Assembly: GCA_963843745.1 (NCBI GenBank) | Contig: CAWJLP010000007.1 | Span: forward strand, 1,984,001 to 2,048,000 | Direction: 5' to 3' | Source of the DNA: Trebonia sp963843745 | Lineage (GTDB): Bacteria > Actinomycetota > Actinomycetes > Streptosporangiales > Streptosporangiaceae | Length of the DNA: 64,000 bases | Part shown: one piece after another, positions 40,104 through 48,942 of the stretch | How the letters are laid out: every line of letters starts with the position of its first letter | How positions within the stretch are numbered: position 1 is the first letter of the stretch | Translations under genes and position numbers: made by a program | The notes under the pieces: generated by a model | What the model was told of the DNA's origin: nothing | The model's database searches: none | What the model saw: the letters and a program-made list of their open reading frames with translations, nothing else

Positions 40104-40871
40104 ATGACGTTCACCGCCGGATTGCGCATCGAGGAGCCGCGGCTGCGGATCGCGGAGCCCGACGCCGTGACCGCCCTGCGCGCGGTCAGCGGCCAGCCCG
40201 TCAGCGCCGCCCGGGCCAGGCTGCGCTTCGGTCCCGGTCGCACCTGCGAGCCGCTCGCCCGGCTGCTCGACAGGGCCATCGTGCGCGCGGAAGCCGCGGG
40301 CCTCGACCCCGCGTCGCTGATCGTGGCCGACGGCAGCGCGGCCGCGGCGGAGGACATCGTCCGGGTGCGTCGCGGGACGTACGGCGCCGCCGACTGGATC
40401 GCCAGCCCCACCTGCCAGGTGCGGATCGTGCTGGGCCCGGCCGGACTGCACGCGACGGCCGCCGCGGAGCTGCCCGCGGAGCCCGAGCGCGCGCAACCGT
40501 CCCAGCCGCCGCCCGTCACGCCGCCCGCTGCCCCCGCAGCCGCGGCCCCCGCCGAGCCGTCAGCAGGGCAAGCCGCCGTTCGCGCGGCGCTGGCCGACGT
40601 CATCGACCCCGACCTGGGCGTGAACATCGTCGACCTGGGTTTCGTCCGCGCCGTCGCCATCGAGGGCCGGACCGCCGTCATCACCATGACCCTCACGTCG
40701 GCGGCGTGCCCGCTGACTCACGTCATGGAAAGCCAGATCCGCACCGGGCTCGCCGCGCTCGACTGCGTCGAGGGCTTCCGCGTCGACTGGCAGTGGATAC
40801 CGGCCTGGCGGCCAGCCGACATCACCGACAGCGGCCGCGAGCAGCTCAGCGCCATCGGGTTCAGCTTCTAG
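40104..40871 (+). CDS. Fusion of a ribosomal protein uL22-like domain and a MIP18/DUF59 domain
   Basis: Residues about 18-112 align in order with ribosomal protein uL22: ALRAVSGQPVSAARARLRFG, LARLLDRAIVRAEAAGLDPA, SLIVADGSA and the basic hairpin end RVRRGTYGAADWIASPTCQV with RIVL. A Pro/Ala linker (122-155) joins it to a MIP18/DUF59 domain (156-235) with DPDLGVNIVDLGFV and the conserved cysteine C202 in SAACPLTH. DUF59 proteins help insert Fe-S clusters. The gene is only 4 bases after the Rieske ferredoxin and ends the operon in the place where a reductase might be expected. A maturation factor for the ferredoxin or diiron site is plausible. The uL22 match is by eye and needs profile searching. 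Confidence 0.75.
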   Translation: MTFTAGLRIEEPRLRIAEPDAVTALRAVSGQPVSAARARLRFGPGRTCEPLARLLDRAIVRAEAAGLDPASLIVADGSAAAAEDIVRVRRGTYGAADWIASPTCQVRIVLGPAGLHATAAAELPAEPERAQPSQPPPVTPPAAPAAAAPAEPSAGQAAVRAALADVIDPDLGVNIVDLGFVRAVAIEGRTAVITMTLTSAACPLTHVMESQIRTGLAALDCVEGFRVDWQWIPAWRPADITDSGREQLSAIGFSF

Positions 40872-41742
40872 GGTCCGGGGGAACCACTGGACCGTTCGGT
40901 AAAGACTGATTTTCCAGAACGGGCCCGTGGTCATCACCCCTGGGCCGCGGAGTCGCGCGTTCGAGGGCCGGCCATCCGGAGTCGGCCTGGCGCAGGGCCC
41001 GCTGCGCTCCCTCGCCGCCGCGCAGGCCGAACAGCCGTTTCGCCCACACCAGGTAAAGGACGACCGCCAGGTTGATGGCCAGCGTGACGCCCTTCAGCAC
41101 GGTCGGCCGGTGCACGATCTCGTAGATCTCCAGGGGCAGGAGCAGCGCCGTGGCGATGAACGTCAGGTATTCCGCCCACCGCCTGCCCCGCCACAGCCCG
41201 ACGGCCTCCGTGCCCTCGAGGATCGCGTAGCCGGTGAGCACCACGCCGGTTATCTGCAGGTTGCGCATGCTGATCGCGAACAGCCTGGTCAGCTCGCCCT
41301 CGACGCCGCCGGTCGTGGTGGCCGACGGCCCGCCCACGCTGGCCTGCAGGGCGGTGACGATGCGGACGAAGTCCTCTTGCAGCATCGCGTGGTCGGCGGC
41401 GAACACGAAGACCGCGGCGGCCAGCGCGGCCAGCACCACGCAGTGGATCACCCGGTCCACCGCGATCAGCCGCAGCACATACCGCTCCCGCAGCTCCCTG
41501 CCCCGCAGCGGGAGGGTGATCTCAGCCCGCTCCGGCGGGAACGGCCGGGCAGGCGAGGGCGGGACCGGCTGCGGCAGCCACGCGTCGCACCGCAGGCAGC
41601 GGTGCCAGCGCAGGCCCGCCTGCTCGCGGACCACGAGGTCGTCTTCCTGGCGCACGCCCGCGGCGTCGGTCCCGACGAGGGCATGCCCGTGCCAGCCGCA
41701 GCCGAGCAGCTCATACGACAACCGGCGGCTCCTGCGGCTCAT
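40861..41742 (-). CDS. DUF2127-type membrane protein with N-terminal Cys/His cluster
   Basis: The 293-residue protein starts with a soluble segment containing CGWHGH, then WHRCLRCDAWL, which could bind a metal. Four hydrophobic helices follow (about 95-113, 158-178, 189-207, 215-235) with the DUF2127 hallmark GYAILEGTEAVGLWRGRRWAEYLT. The function of the family is unknown. Its stop overlaps the end of the uL22/DUF59 gene by 11 bases on the opposite strand. Confidence 0.78.
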   Translation of the reverse strand: MSRRSRRLSYELLGCGWHGHALVGTDAAGVRQEDDLVVREQAGLRWHRCLRCDAWLPQPVPPSPARPFPPERAEITLPLRGRELRERYVLRLIAVDRVIHCVVLAALAAAVFVFAADHAMLQEDFVRIVTALQASVGGPSATTTGGVEGELTRLFAISMRNLQITGVVLTGYAILEGTEAVGLWRGRRWAEYLTFIATALLLPLEIYEIVHRPTVLKGVTLAINLAVVLYLVWAKRLFGLRGGEGAQRALRQADSGWPALERATPRPRGDDHGPVLENQSLPNGPVVPPDPRS

Positions 41743-41841
41743 CAGACCAGGGTACGTGCCAGGGCTTTCACAGGCGCGACCGGTGACCGGCCCGCGCCAC
41801 CGTAGGCATAGCTGGCGGCCGACCTGAAGGAGCAGGACATC

Positions 41842-42504
41842 ATGACCGATTCACTGACCTACCAGCGGATGGGGACGGACGCCCGCAACCAGGCGCACGT
41901 GCTGTTCAGCCAGACCATGGGCTACGTCGCGATCACCGCCGCGCTGTTCGCCCTCGGCGCCTGGCTGGGCCGCAACCTGACCGGCGCGGTCGGCATCATC
42001 GCGTTCATCGCCGCGTTCGGCTGCCTGATCGGCATGCGGTTCGCGGTGCGCAGCTCGATCCAGCTGGCCGTCGGGCTGCTGGGCGCGTTCGGCCTGCTGA
42101 TCGGGCTGGCCGTGGCGCCGACCATCGCCTACTACGGCAGCATGGACCCGCGTGCCCTCTGGCAGGCCGGCGGGGCGACCGCGTTGTTCATCGCCGGGTT
42201 CGGCGCGGCCGGCTACGCGACCCGCCGGGACCTGGCTCCGGTCGCGCGGGTGGCGTTCTGGGCCCTGGTGGGCTTGATCATCTTCGGCATCGTGGCGATC
42301 TTCGTGAACATCCCGGGCAGCGGCCTGGTCTACTCCGTGCTCGGCCTGGTGATCTTCTCCGGGTTCGTCCTGTTCGACTTCCAGCGGCTGCGCACCAACA
42401 CCGACGCCGAGTCCGCGCCGCTGCTGGCCGCGTCGATCTTCCTGGACATCCTGAACGTGTTCTTGTTCTTCCTCGAGATCTTCGGCGGCGGGGAAAGGAA
42501 CTGA
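41842..42504 (+). CDS. Bax inhibitor-1/YccA family membrane protein
   Basis: The 220-residue protein has seven hydrophobic helices and ends in the family motif (FVLFDFQRLRT, then ASIFLDILNVFLFFLEIFGG). In this family the Asp residues near the C-terminal helices form a pH-sensitive calcium leak. ATG 41842 follows AAGGAGCAGG. It is not obviously part of the oxygenase operon. Confidence 0.9.
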   Translation: MTDSLTYQRMGTDARNQAHVLFSQTMGYVAITAALFALGAWLGRNLTGAVGIIAFIAAFGCLIGMRFAVRSSIQLAVGLLGAFGLLIGLAVAPTIAYYGSMDPRALWQAGGATALFIAGFGAAGYATRRDLAPVARVAFWALVGLIIFGIVAIFVNIPGSGLVYSVLGLVIFSGFVLFDFQRLRTNTDAESAPLLAASIFLDILNVFLFFLEIFGGGERN

Positions 42505-42507
42505 GCG

Positions 42508-42965
42508 ATGAGCGGCGTCGACGAGATCCTGGCGGGCTATGAGAACCTGCGGCCGGCCATCGCCGGGACCGTGCAACCCGCCAGCGTATGCTGGACGCCA
42601 TCGGCCGGATCGTGCGCGCCGAGTGCCAGGCCTGCGGCTCACCGGAGGATCCGGAGTTCGAAACGATCTTCACCTTCCCGGTCACTGACAACGACGCGGC
42701 CGCCACCGGCCGGGTGGCGAAGGCGTTCGCGGCGCATTTCGGCGATCTGGCGGGCAAGATCCCCGACGCCGCTCACGTCCCGTACTGCTACTGGGCCATC
42801 GGGTTCACCGGCAAGCAGGCCTGCCTCGCGGCCGAGAAGGCCGGGACCCTGGACGACCTGCCTACCGGCCACTCGCCGGCGTTCCTGCCCCCGCTCCAGC
42901 CCACCCTGCGAACCGGCACCGAGGCCCTCGGCGCGGGCGCGCTCGCCTGGTTCGCGCCGCACTGA
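42508..42965 (+). pseudogene. M20D amidohydrolase remnant with internal deletion
   Basis: The ATG at 42508 begins MSGVDEILAGYENLRPAIAG, which looks like the N-terminus of an M20D (hippurate/IAA-amino acid hydrolase-like) enzyme. From about 42577, in another frame, the C-terminal end follows directly: RQRMLDAIGRIVRAECQACG, FPVTDNDAAATGRVAKAFAA, VPYCYWAIGFTG, then HSPAFLPPLQPTLRTGTEAL and a TGA. The metal-binding catalytic centre and the whole middle are gone. It is therefore a dead gene with both ends left. The N-terminal assignment is less certain than the C-terminal one. Confidence 0.6.
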
Positions 42966-43000
42966 GCCCCAGCTGTCCCGTCCGACCGATCGGAGACTCG

Positions 43001-43525
43001 ATGCACGGCTTCAGGCACCCACTGACACCACTCGCCGCGGTCGCGGGAGGCATCCTGGCCGGCGTCGTCGGCACGGTCTGCCTGGACGCGGTGCAGTACC
43101 TGAAGTACCGCCGCTCCGGCGGCACGGAGGACCCGCTGGCGTGGGAGTTCGCGCCGGTCGACAGCTGGGACAAGGCCCCCGACCCCGGGCAGGTCGCCAA
43201 GCGCGTGATCGAGGGCTTCACGCAGCGTGAGCTGCCCGACCGGTGGGCCTTTCCGGTGAGCACGGTCATGCACTGGGCCTACGGGTCGTCGGCGGCCGCG
43301 GCGTACGGGATCGTGGCCGGATCGCTGCGCGACCCGCGCCCGGTGTACGGCCTGCCGTTCGGCGCCACCGTCTGGATCAGCGGGTACGCGGTGCTGCCCG
43401 AGGCCGGGCTTTACAAGCCGATCTGGGAGTACGACGCGAAGACACTGGCCTGGGACCTGGCCGGGCACCTGAGCTACGGGGCGGGCACCGGAACCGCGTT
43501 CTGGCTGCTCGCGAAGATCTTGTAG
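43001..43525 (+). CDS. Hypothetical membrane protein
   Basis: This 174-residue protein has about four hydrophobic segments (near 10-30, 85-105, 112-130, 152-172) and a soluble loop WEFAPVDSWDKAPDPGQVAK followed by RVIEGFTQRELP. Such proteins recur in actinobacteria without known function. Prolines and tryptophans are conserved-looking but no catalytic motif is seen. It lies 30 bases upstream of the pyruvate-oxidase-like gene and may be cotranscribed with it. Confidence 0.65.
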   Translation: MHGFRHPLTPLAAVAGGILAGVVGTVCLDAVQYLKYRRSGGTEDPLAWEFAPVDSWDKAPDPGQVAKRVIEGFTQRELPDRWAFPVSTVMHWAYGSSAAAAYGIVAGSLRDPRPVYGLPFGATVWISGYAVLPEAGLYKPIWEYDAKTLAWDLAGHLSYGAGTGTAFWLLAKIL

Positions 43526-43555
43526 CGACCCGGGGGACGACGGGAGGAGAAGCAG

Positions 43556-45292
43556 ATGGCTACGACGGTGGCTGACGTGATGGTGGCGACGCTGAAGGCG
43601 TCGGGCGTGCGGCGGGTGTGGGGAATCCCCGGCGACTCGCTCAACGGGTTCACCGACGCACTGCGCCGGGACGGGACGATCACCTGGGAGCATGTCAGGC
43701 ACGAAGAGGGCGCCGCGTTCGCGGCCGCGGCGGAGGCGGCGGTGACCGGCGAGCTGGCGGTGTGCGCGGGCAGCTGCGGGCCGGGGAACCTGCACCTGAT
43801 CAACGGGCTGTTCGACGCGAACCGCAGCCGGGTGCCCGTGGTGGCCATCGCGGCGCATATCCCGCGGGAGGAGATCGGCGGCGGCTACTTCCAGGAAACC
43901 CATCCGGACCGGCTGTTCGTCGAGTGCAGCGTGTACTGCGAACTGGTCAGCGTCCCCGAACAGCTCCCCCGGGTGCTGGAGATGGCCATGCGCGCGGCCC
44001 TGGCCCGCGGCGGGGTCGCGGTGGTCGTGGTGCCCGGCGAGGTGTTCCTCGCCGACGCCCCGTCGGGCCACGATCCGGTCGCGATCCGGCCCGCCCGGCC
44101 GGTCGTCCGCCCGGACGAGCGGTCGCTGGCGGCCGCCGCGCAGGTGCTGAACGACGCGAGCGACGTGACCATCCTGGCCGGGGCCGGCTGTGCCGGGGCG
44201 CACGACCAGCTGATCGCGCTGGCCGGGGCGCTGCAGGCGCCGGTGGTGCACGCGTTCGGCGGCAAGGAGTTCGTGGAGTACGACAACCCCTACGACGTGG
44301 GGATGACCGGGCTGATCGGGTTCGGCTCCGGGTACCGGGCCATGGAGCACTGCGACGCGCTGGTCATGCTCGGCACCGACTTCCCCTACCGGCCGTTCCT
44401 GCCCGACGGCGTGCCGGTGGTCCAGGTCGACGTGCGGGGCGAGCAGATCGGCAAGCGGATCCCGGTGCGGGCGCCGCTGACCGGCACGGTCACGGACACG
44501 GTCGACGCGCTGCTGCCGCTGCTGCGGCCCAGGACGGATTCACTGCACCTGGGCCGGATGACCGCGCACTACCGGCGCGCCCGCGAGAAGCTGGACAAGC
44601 TGGCCAGGGACAAGCGGAACGACTCGCCGCTGCACCCGCAGTACGTTGCCGCCACGGTCGACCAGCTCGCCGCTCAGGACGCGATCTTCACCTTCGACGT
44701 CGGCACGCCGTCCATCTGGGCCGCCAGGTACCTGCGGATGAACGGCGCCCGCCGGCTGGTCGGCTCGCTCAACCACGGCAGCATGGCCAACGCGCTGCCG
44801 CACGCCATCGGCGCGCAGGCCGCCAGCCCGGGCCGGCAGGTCGTCGCGCTGTCCGGCGACGGCGGGCTCGCGATGCTGCTCGGCGAGCTGGTCACGCTGC
44901 GCCAGCAGCGGCTCCCGGTCAAGATCGTCGTGTTCAACAACGGCGCGCTGTCGTTCGTGGAACTGGAGATGAAGGCGGCCGGGATCGTCAACTACGGCAC
45001 CGGCCTGGACAATCCCGACTTCGCCGCGATAGCCAGGGCCACCGGCCTGTTCGGTGTCAGGGTGGACAAGGCAGGGGACCTGGCGGACGCGCTGCGGGAG
45101 GCGTTCGGCCATGACGGCCCGGCCCTGGTGGACGTTCGCACGGTCCGTGAGGAACTGTCCCTGCCGCCCAAGCTGACCTACGGCCAGCTCAAGGGCTTCA
45201 CCCTGTACGCGACCAGGACGATCCTGTCCGGCGGGGGAGGGGAGCTCGTCGAGCTCACCAAGTCCAACCTGCGCGAGCTCGAGGTGGAATAA
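43556..45292 (+). CDS. Thiamine-diphosphate enzyme, pyruvate oxidase/quinone-dependent pyruvate dehydrogenase-like
   Basis: ATG 43556 follows GGGAGGAG. The 578-residue protein has the three-domain ThDP layout: an N-terminal PYR domain with the catalytic Glu in RHEEGAAFAAAAEAAVTG, a middle domain, and a C-terminal domain with the cofactor motif GDGGLAMLLGELVTLRQQ ending in NNGALSF. The closest recognised type is PoxB, which converts pyruvate to acetate and CO2 and passes electrons to quinone. The tail (GFTLYATRTILSG) could serve for membrane contact, as in PoxB. Acetolactate-synthase-like activity is an alternative. Confidence 0.88.
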   Translation: MATTVADVMVATLKASGVRRVWGIPGDSLNGFTDALRRDGTITWEHVRHEEGAAFAAAAEAAVTGELAVCAGSCGPGNLHLINGLFDANRSRVPVVAIAAHIPREEIGGGYFQETHPDRLFVECSVYCELVSVPEQLPRVLEMAMRAALARGGVAVVVVPGEVFLADAPSGHDPVAIRPARPVVRPDERSLAAAAQVLNDASDVTILAGAGCAGAHDQLIALAGALQAPVVHAFGGKEFVEYDNPYDVGMTGLIGFGSGYRAMEHCDALVMLGTDFPYRPFLPDGVPVVQVDVRGEQIGKRIPVRAPLTGTVTDTVDALLPLLRPRTDSLHLGRMTAHYRRAREKLDKLARDKRNDSPLHPQYVAATVDQLAAQDAIFTFDVGTPSIWAARYLRMNGARRLVGSLNHGSMANALPHAIGAQAASPGRQVVALSGDGGLAMLLGELVTLRQQRLPVKIVVFNNGALSFVELEMKAAGIVNYGTGLDNPDFAAIARATGLFGVRVDKAGDLADALREAFGHDGPALVDVRTVREELSLPPKLTYGQLKGFTLYATRTILSGGGGELVELTKSNLRELEVE

Positions 45293-45296
45293 CGCC

Positions 45297-45313
45297 GGTC
45301 CGCGGCGCGGACC
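45297..45313 (+). terminator. Hairpin after the pyruvate-oxidase-like gene
   Basis: GGTCCGC and GCGGACC form a 7-bp stem with a 3-base loop directly after the stop codon. There is no T-run, so termination efficiency is uncertain. Confidence 0.35.
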
Positions 45314-45400
45314 AGGGTCACCACCAGGGTTCTCCCTGGAGCCAGCCGGCGGTGGAACTCCTTAACGTTTGCTTAGGAATTACTCCAAGGAGGCGGCGAG

Positions 45401-46303
45401 ATGGCAGAAGAGCACAAGCAAGGAGACTGGGTAAGCGGCGTCCGGGAAGGCTACGCCGAGGTCGGCGACCAGCGGTTGCATTACGTCGAGGCCGGTGACG
45501 GGCCGCTGGTCGTCCTGCTGCACGGCTTCCCCGAGTTCTGGTACGGCTGGCGGCAGCAGATCCAGCCGCTCGCGGCGGCGGGATTCCGCGTCGTGGCACC
45601 CGACACGCGCGGCTACAACCTGTCGTCGCGCCCGAAAGAGGTCGCGGCCTACGACGTCGATAAGCTCGCCGCCGACATCCGCGATCTCATCCACGAGCGC
45701 GGCGCGGAGACCGCGATGCTGGTCGGTCACGACTGGGGCGGAACCATCGCCTGGACCATGGCGATGCACCACCCCGAGGTCGTGGAGCGGCTGGCCATCC
45801 TCAACGCCGCCCACCCGCGGAAGCTATCGCAGGGACTGCACCACCCGGGCCAGCTCCGCAAGTCCTGGTACTTCTTCTTCTTCGATCTCCCGGAACTGCC
45901 GGAAACCGTCGTGCACGCCAACCACTGGCACTTCTTCCGGCACTTCCTGAGCGATGCCCGCCCGGCCTTCACGAAGGAGGAAACCGATCGCTACATCGAG
46001 GCCTGGTCGCAGCCGGGCGCGGCCACCGGGATGATCAACTACTACCGGTCCTCGGTGCGGACCCCGCCCAAGCGCGCGGAAGCGGCGCTTCGCCCGATCA
46101 AGGCCCCCACCCTGGTCATCTGGGGGGAGCGCGATCATTACCTCGGCCCCGAACTCGCCGAGCCGGAGCACGACGACGTCCCCAACCTGGACCGCGTCGA
46201 GCGGCTGCCCGACGCCTCGCACTGGGTGCACCACGACGAAGCCGAGCGCGTCACGCAACTGCTCACCGAGTTCTTCGCCCCAGCGCTGCCAGCCAAGAAC
46301 TGA
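45401..46303 (+). CDS. Epoxide hydrolase-like alpha/beta-hydrolase
   Basis: The 300-residue enzyme starts at ATG 45401 after AAGGAGG. Its oxyanion motif is HGFPEFWYGW, the nucleophile is D111 in GHDWGGTIAW, a charge-relay acid is in WGERDHYLG and the histidine is in DASHWVHHD. Asp in the DWGG elbow marks the epoxide hydrolase/haloalkane dehalogenase branch, and the lid NYYRSS supplies tyrosines as in epoxide hydrolases. It opens epoxides to diols in the cytoplasm. The location 4.5 kb beyond the monooxygenase operon would suit removal of an alkene epoxide. Confidence 0.87.
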   Translation: MAEEHKQGDWVSGVREGYAEVGDQRLHYVEAGDGPLVVLLHGFPEFWYGWRQQIQPLAAAGFRVVAPDTRGYNLSSRPKEVAAYDVDKLAADIRDLIHERGAETAMLVGHDWGGTIAWTMAMHHPEVVERLAILNAAHPRKLSQGLHHPGQLRKSWYFFFFDLPELPETVVHANHWHFFRHFLSDARPAFTKEETDRYIEAWSQPGAATGMINYYRSSVRTPPKRAEAALRPIKAPTLVIWGERDHYLGPELAEPEHDDVPNLDRVERLPDASHWVHHDEAERVTQLLTEFFAPALPAKN

Positions 46304-46305
46304 CC

Positions 46306-47136
46306 ATGCCCCACGTGTACCGCACGTTGCGGGTCGCCCCGGCCGGGGGCGGCGTGCTCAGCGTGGTGATCGACGCGCCGCCGATGAACCTGATCGGACC
46401 GGAACTGGTGCGTGACCTGGTCAGGCTGCTTGGCGCGCTGGAATCCGGCGAGGAGACCAGGGTTATGGTGCTGGAGAGCGCCGACCCGGAGTACTTCGTC
46501 CCGCACGTTGACCTCACCAAGGTCGCGGAGTACACCGCCGAAGCAGCCAGGGCGGGCGGCCCGGAGGATGCGTCGCTGGGCATGTTGTGGCACAAGCTCA
46601 GCGAACTGCCGGCTGTCACGATCGCGAAGATCCGCGGCCGGGCTCGCGGGGCGGGCAGCGAACTGGCGCTAGCGTGCGACATGCGGTTCGCCGCGCGGGA
46701 GAACGCCATCATGGGACAGATCGAGGTCGGCTGCGGAGCGCTTCCCGGCGCGGGCGGCGTGCAGCACCTGGCCCGGCTCATGGGGCGGGGCCGGGCCATG
46801 GAGGCAATTCTCGGCTCCGACGACTTCGGTGCCGAGCTGGCCGAACGGTACGGCTGGATCAACCAGGCGCTGCCCGACGCCGAGCTGGACGCGTTCGTCG
46901 CCCGGCTCGCGCGGCGCATCGCATCGTTCCCGCCCGACGCGGTGCGCTCCGCCAAGCGCCTGCTCAACGAGCTGACCATGCCCGGCCCGGACGCGATCCG
47001 CGCCGACGCCCGGCGGTTCCGCCAGCTGGTCGTGTCGGACGCGGCCCAGGGCCGCACGGCCGCCCTGTTCGCGCAGGGCCTGCAGACCCGTGGCCCGCTC
47101 GAACTCGACCTCGGCGACCGCCTGGGAACCCTGTGA
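46306..47136 (+). CDS. Enoyl-CoA hydratase/isomerase family protein
   Basis: This 276-residue crotonase-fold protein begins 2 bases after the epoxide hydrolase stop. Typical parts are VVIDAPPMNLIGPELVRDLV, KIRGRARGAGSELALACDMR (oxyanion-hole region) and a Glu in MGQIEVGCGALPGAGGVQHL at a catalytic acid position. The classical GGG-type loop is altered, so isomerase or another crotonase activity is possible. Immediate coupling with the epoxide hydrolase suggests a shared pathway. Confidence 0.87.
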   Translation: MPHVYRTLRVAPAGGGVLSVVIDAPPMNLIGPELVRDLVRLLGALESGEETRVMVLESADPEYFVPHVDLTKVAEYTAEAARAGGPEDASLGMLWHKLSELPAVTIAKIRGRARGAGSELALACDMRFAARENAIMGQIEVGCGALPGAGGVQHLARLMGRGRAMEAILGSDDFGAELAERYGWINQALPDAELDAFVARLARRIASFPPDAVRSAKRLLNELTMPGPDAIRADARRFRQLVVSDAAQGRTAALFAQGLQTRGPLELDLGDRLGTL

Positions 47137-47218
47137 CAGAGGTCGCCCGGGTGCCGGGTTTGGGATCGCCCGGCTGAGGGACAAGTGAACAGGTGGTGCC
47201 CGGCCCGAGGAGGATGGC

Positions 47219-47686
47219 ATGGAAATCAATATGACGCTCCATCTCCCTCGTGACGCCGCGAGTGTGCCGGTCAGCAGGCAGGTTCTCGACAGCTGCCTGG
47301 AGACGCTCGGAGTCACACCGGATACCCGCGCCGACATCGCCCTGGCGCTCAGCGAGGCCTGCGCTAACGTCATTCAGCACGCCGGGCCTGGCCAGAAATA
47401 TGAGGTGCAGGTGAGCGCCATGGACTGCCGGTGCGTCATCGAAGTCGTTAACACCAGCGGCAATAACGGCGGGCCGGTACGAGTCGGGACGATCGCGGTC
47501 ACCAGCGATCCGGTACCCGAATTCGCCGAGCACGGGCGCGGCCTGAAGATCATCGATGCGGTGGCCGACAACCTGCGGCTGACCGGCGATGACGGCCAGG
47601 GGACGGTCGTCCACTTCGAGAAGACACTGGAGTGGCTGCCCGGAGCACCCGGGCAGCACCTGATCAGCACCGATAGCGCCCGATAG
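47219..47686 (+). CDS. RsbW/SpoIIAB-like anti-sigma ATPase domain protein
   Basis: The 155-residue protein is a single HATPase domain: N-box ALSEACANVIQHA, and a lid/G-box EHGRGLKIIDAVAD. In actinobacteria such stand-alone kinases bind a sigma factor or phosphorylate an STAS anti-anti-sigma factor. ATG 47219 follows GAGGAGG. No sigma factor or STAS protein is adjacent, so the partner is elsewhere. Confidence 0.85.
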   Translation: MEINMTLHLPRDAASVPVSRQVLDSCLETLGVTPDTRADIALALSEACANVIQHAGPGQKYEVQVSAMDCRCVIEVVNTSGNNGGPVRVGTIAVTSDPVPEFAEHGRGLKIIDAVADNLRLTGDDGQGTVVHFEKTLEWLPGAPGQHLISTDSAR

Positions 47687-47698
47687 AGGCACCGCGGA

Positions 47699-48832
47699 TC
47701 ATGGATCGAGCCGGTAGAAACGCCAGGTATCGGTTTCGAGCGGGAGGATTTCCACGCCGCTGAAGCCGGCCTCGCGTGCGTAGCGGCCGAGCGTGGCCGG
47801 GCGCATCACCGCCCCGGTGGCGGCCGTGCCGGGATCGCCCATCGCGCTGGGCAGGCATGACAGCACGCTCCAGCCGTAGCAGTAACGCTCCAGGTCAGAG
47901 GCGGGGGCGGTGAACTCCTCGGCGACCAGCTCATCGGCGATGAGGACCGAGCCCGACGGGCTGAGCATGCCGCGCGCCGCCCGCAGCACCTCCACGGGGC
48001 GGGACATGTCGTGCAGCCCTTCGAAGATGGTCACCAGGTCATACCGGCCGACGGTGGCCAGGCCAGCCGTGCCCAGGCCAGCCGTGCCCAGGCCAGCGGC
48101 ATCGGTCGCGGCGAAGGTGACCCGGTCCGCCAGGCCGGCCTGCTCGGCGTAGCGGCGGGCGGCGGCGATCACATCGGCGTCGAGGTCGAAACCGTCGACC
48201 GTGACCAGGGGATACGCCTGCGCGATCGCGATGCTGGACCAGCCAGGGCCGCACGCCAGGTCAGCCATCCTGGCGGGTGGCTCGCGGCGCAGCCGCCGGT
48301 GCACGTCCGGGATGGCGGGCAGCCACCGGGTTCCCAGCAGGTTCAGGAACGTGGCCCGGTTGTACTCGGCCCGGCCCTCCGGTGCCCAGGGCAGCGGGGG
48401 CGGCGCACCCCCGGTGCGGAACGCCTCGGCGAGCTGCGGCAGCCACCGTCCCGCCCGGGCGATCTCGACGCCGTTGTAGGCCCGGTAGCGGACGTCATCG
48501 GGGTCGGCCAGAACCGGTACATGCGCCGGCGGCAGCCAGTAGCGGCGGGCCAGCGGTCCGACGGCCGGGTCGTCAACCTCCAGCAGCCCGCTCGCCGCGT
48601 GATGTTCCAGCCATTCCCGCACGTACCGCTCTGTGGTGCCGGTTCGCCGGGCCAGCTCCGTCGAGGTCGCCGGGCCGTCCGCGGCGAGCGCCCGGTACAG
48701 CCCCAGCCGCTCGCCCAGGTACACGGTGAACAGCTCCAGCGCCCCGATCATGTCATGAAACAGCCGGTCGGCTAGCGTCGCCGCGGGGTCGGCAAGACCG
48801 TCCTGGCCGGCCGGGCCGCTATCGGTCGTCAT
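47699..48832 (-). CDS. SAM-dependent methyltransferase with winged-helix N-terminus
   Basis: ATG 48832 gives 377 residues; the longer frame runs into the acdS promoter region. The N-terminal part is a dimerisation/winged-helix domain (TSTELARRTGTTERYVREWL). The SAM-binding motif is MADLACGPGWSSIAIA, followed by VDGFDLDADVIAAARR, and the core is followed by PSGSVLIADE. This architecture is typical of small-molecule O- or C-methyltransferases. A 15-bp tandem repeat near 48061-48097 (GGCCAGCCGTGCCCA) encodes GLGTA repeats in a surface loop. The gene is divergent from acdS. Confidence 0.86.
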   Translation of the reverse strand: MTTDSGPAGQDGLADPAATLADRLFHDMIGALELFTVYLGERLGLYRALAADGPATSTELARRTGTTERYVREWLEHHAASGLLEVDDPAVGPLARRYWLPPAHVPVLADPDDVRYRAYNGVEIARAGRWLPQLAEAFRTGGAPPPLPWAPEGRAEYNRATFLNLLGTRWLPAIPDVHRRLRREPPARMADLACGPGWSSIAIAQAYPLVTVDGFDLDADVIAAARRYAEQAGLADRVTFAATDAAGLGTAGLGTAGLATVGRYDLVTIFEGLHDMSRPVEVLRAARGMLSPSGSVLIADELVAEEFTAPASDLERYCYGWSVLSCLPSAMGDPGTAATGAVMRPATLGRYAREAGFSGVEILPLETDTWRFYRLDP

Positions 48833-48942
48833 GCGGCTCAAGCTACAGCGGTCAGGCAACGGCCGGACCCTTGACCCGGGCGAACGCCTGAACGACAGTG
48901 ACCAGGTGGAGTGGCGCATCCCTGCAAAAGGAGGAGCCACCG

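Noticed and set aside
40104..40440. A genuine ribosomal protein L22 gene
   Set aside because: It is fused to DUF59, is diverged, and no ribosomal protein genes surround it; the true rplV would be in the S10 operon.
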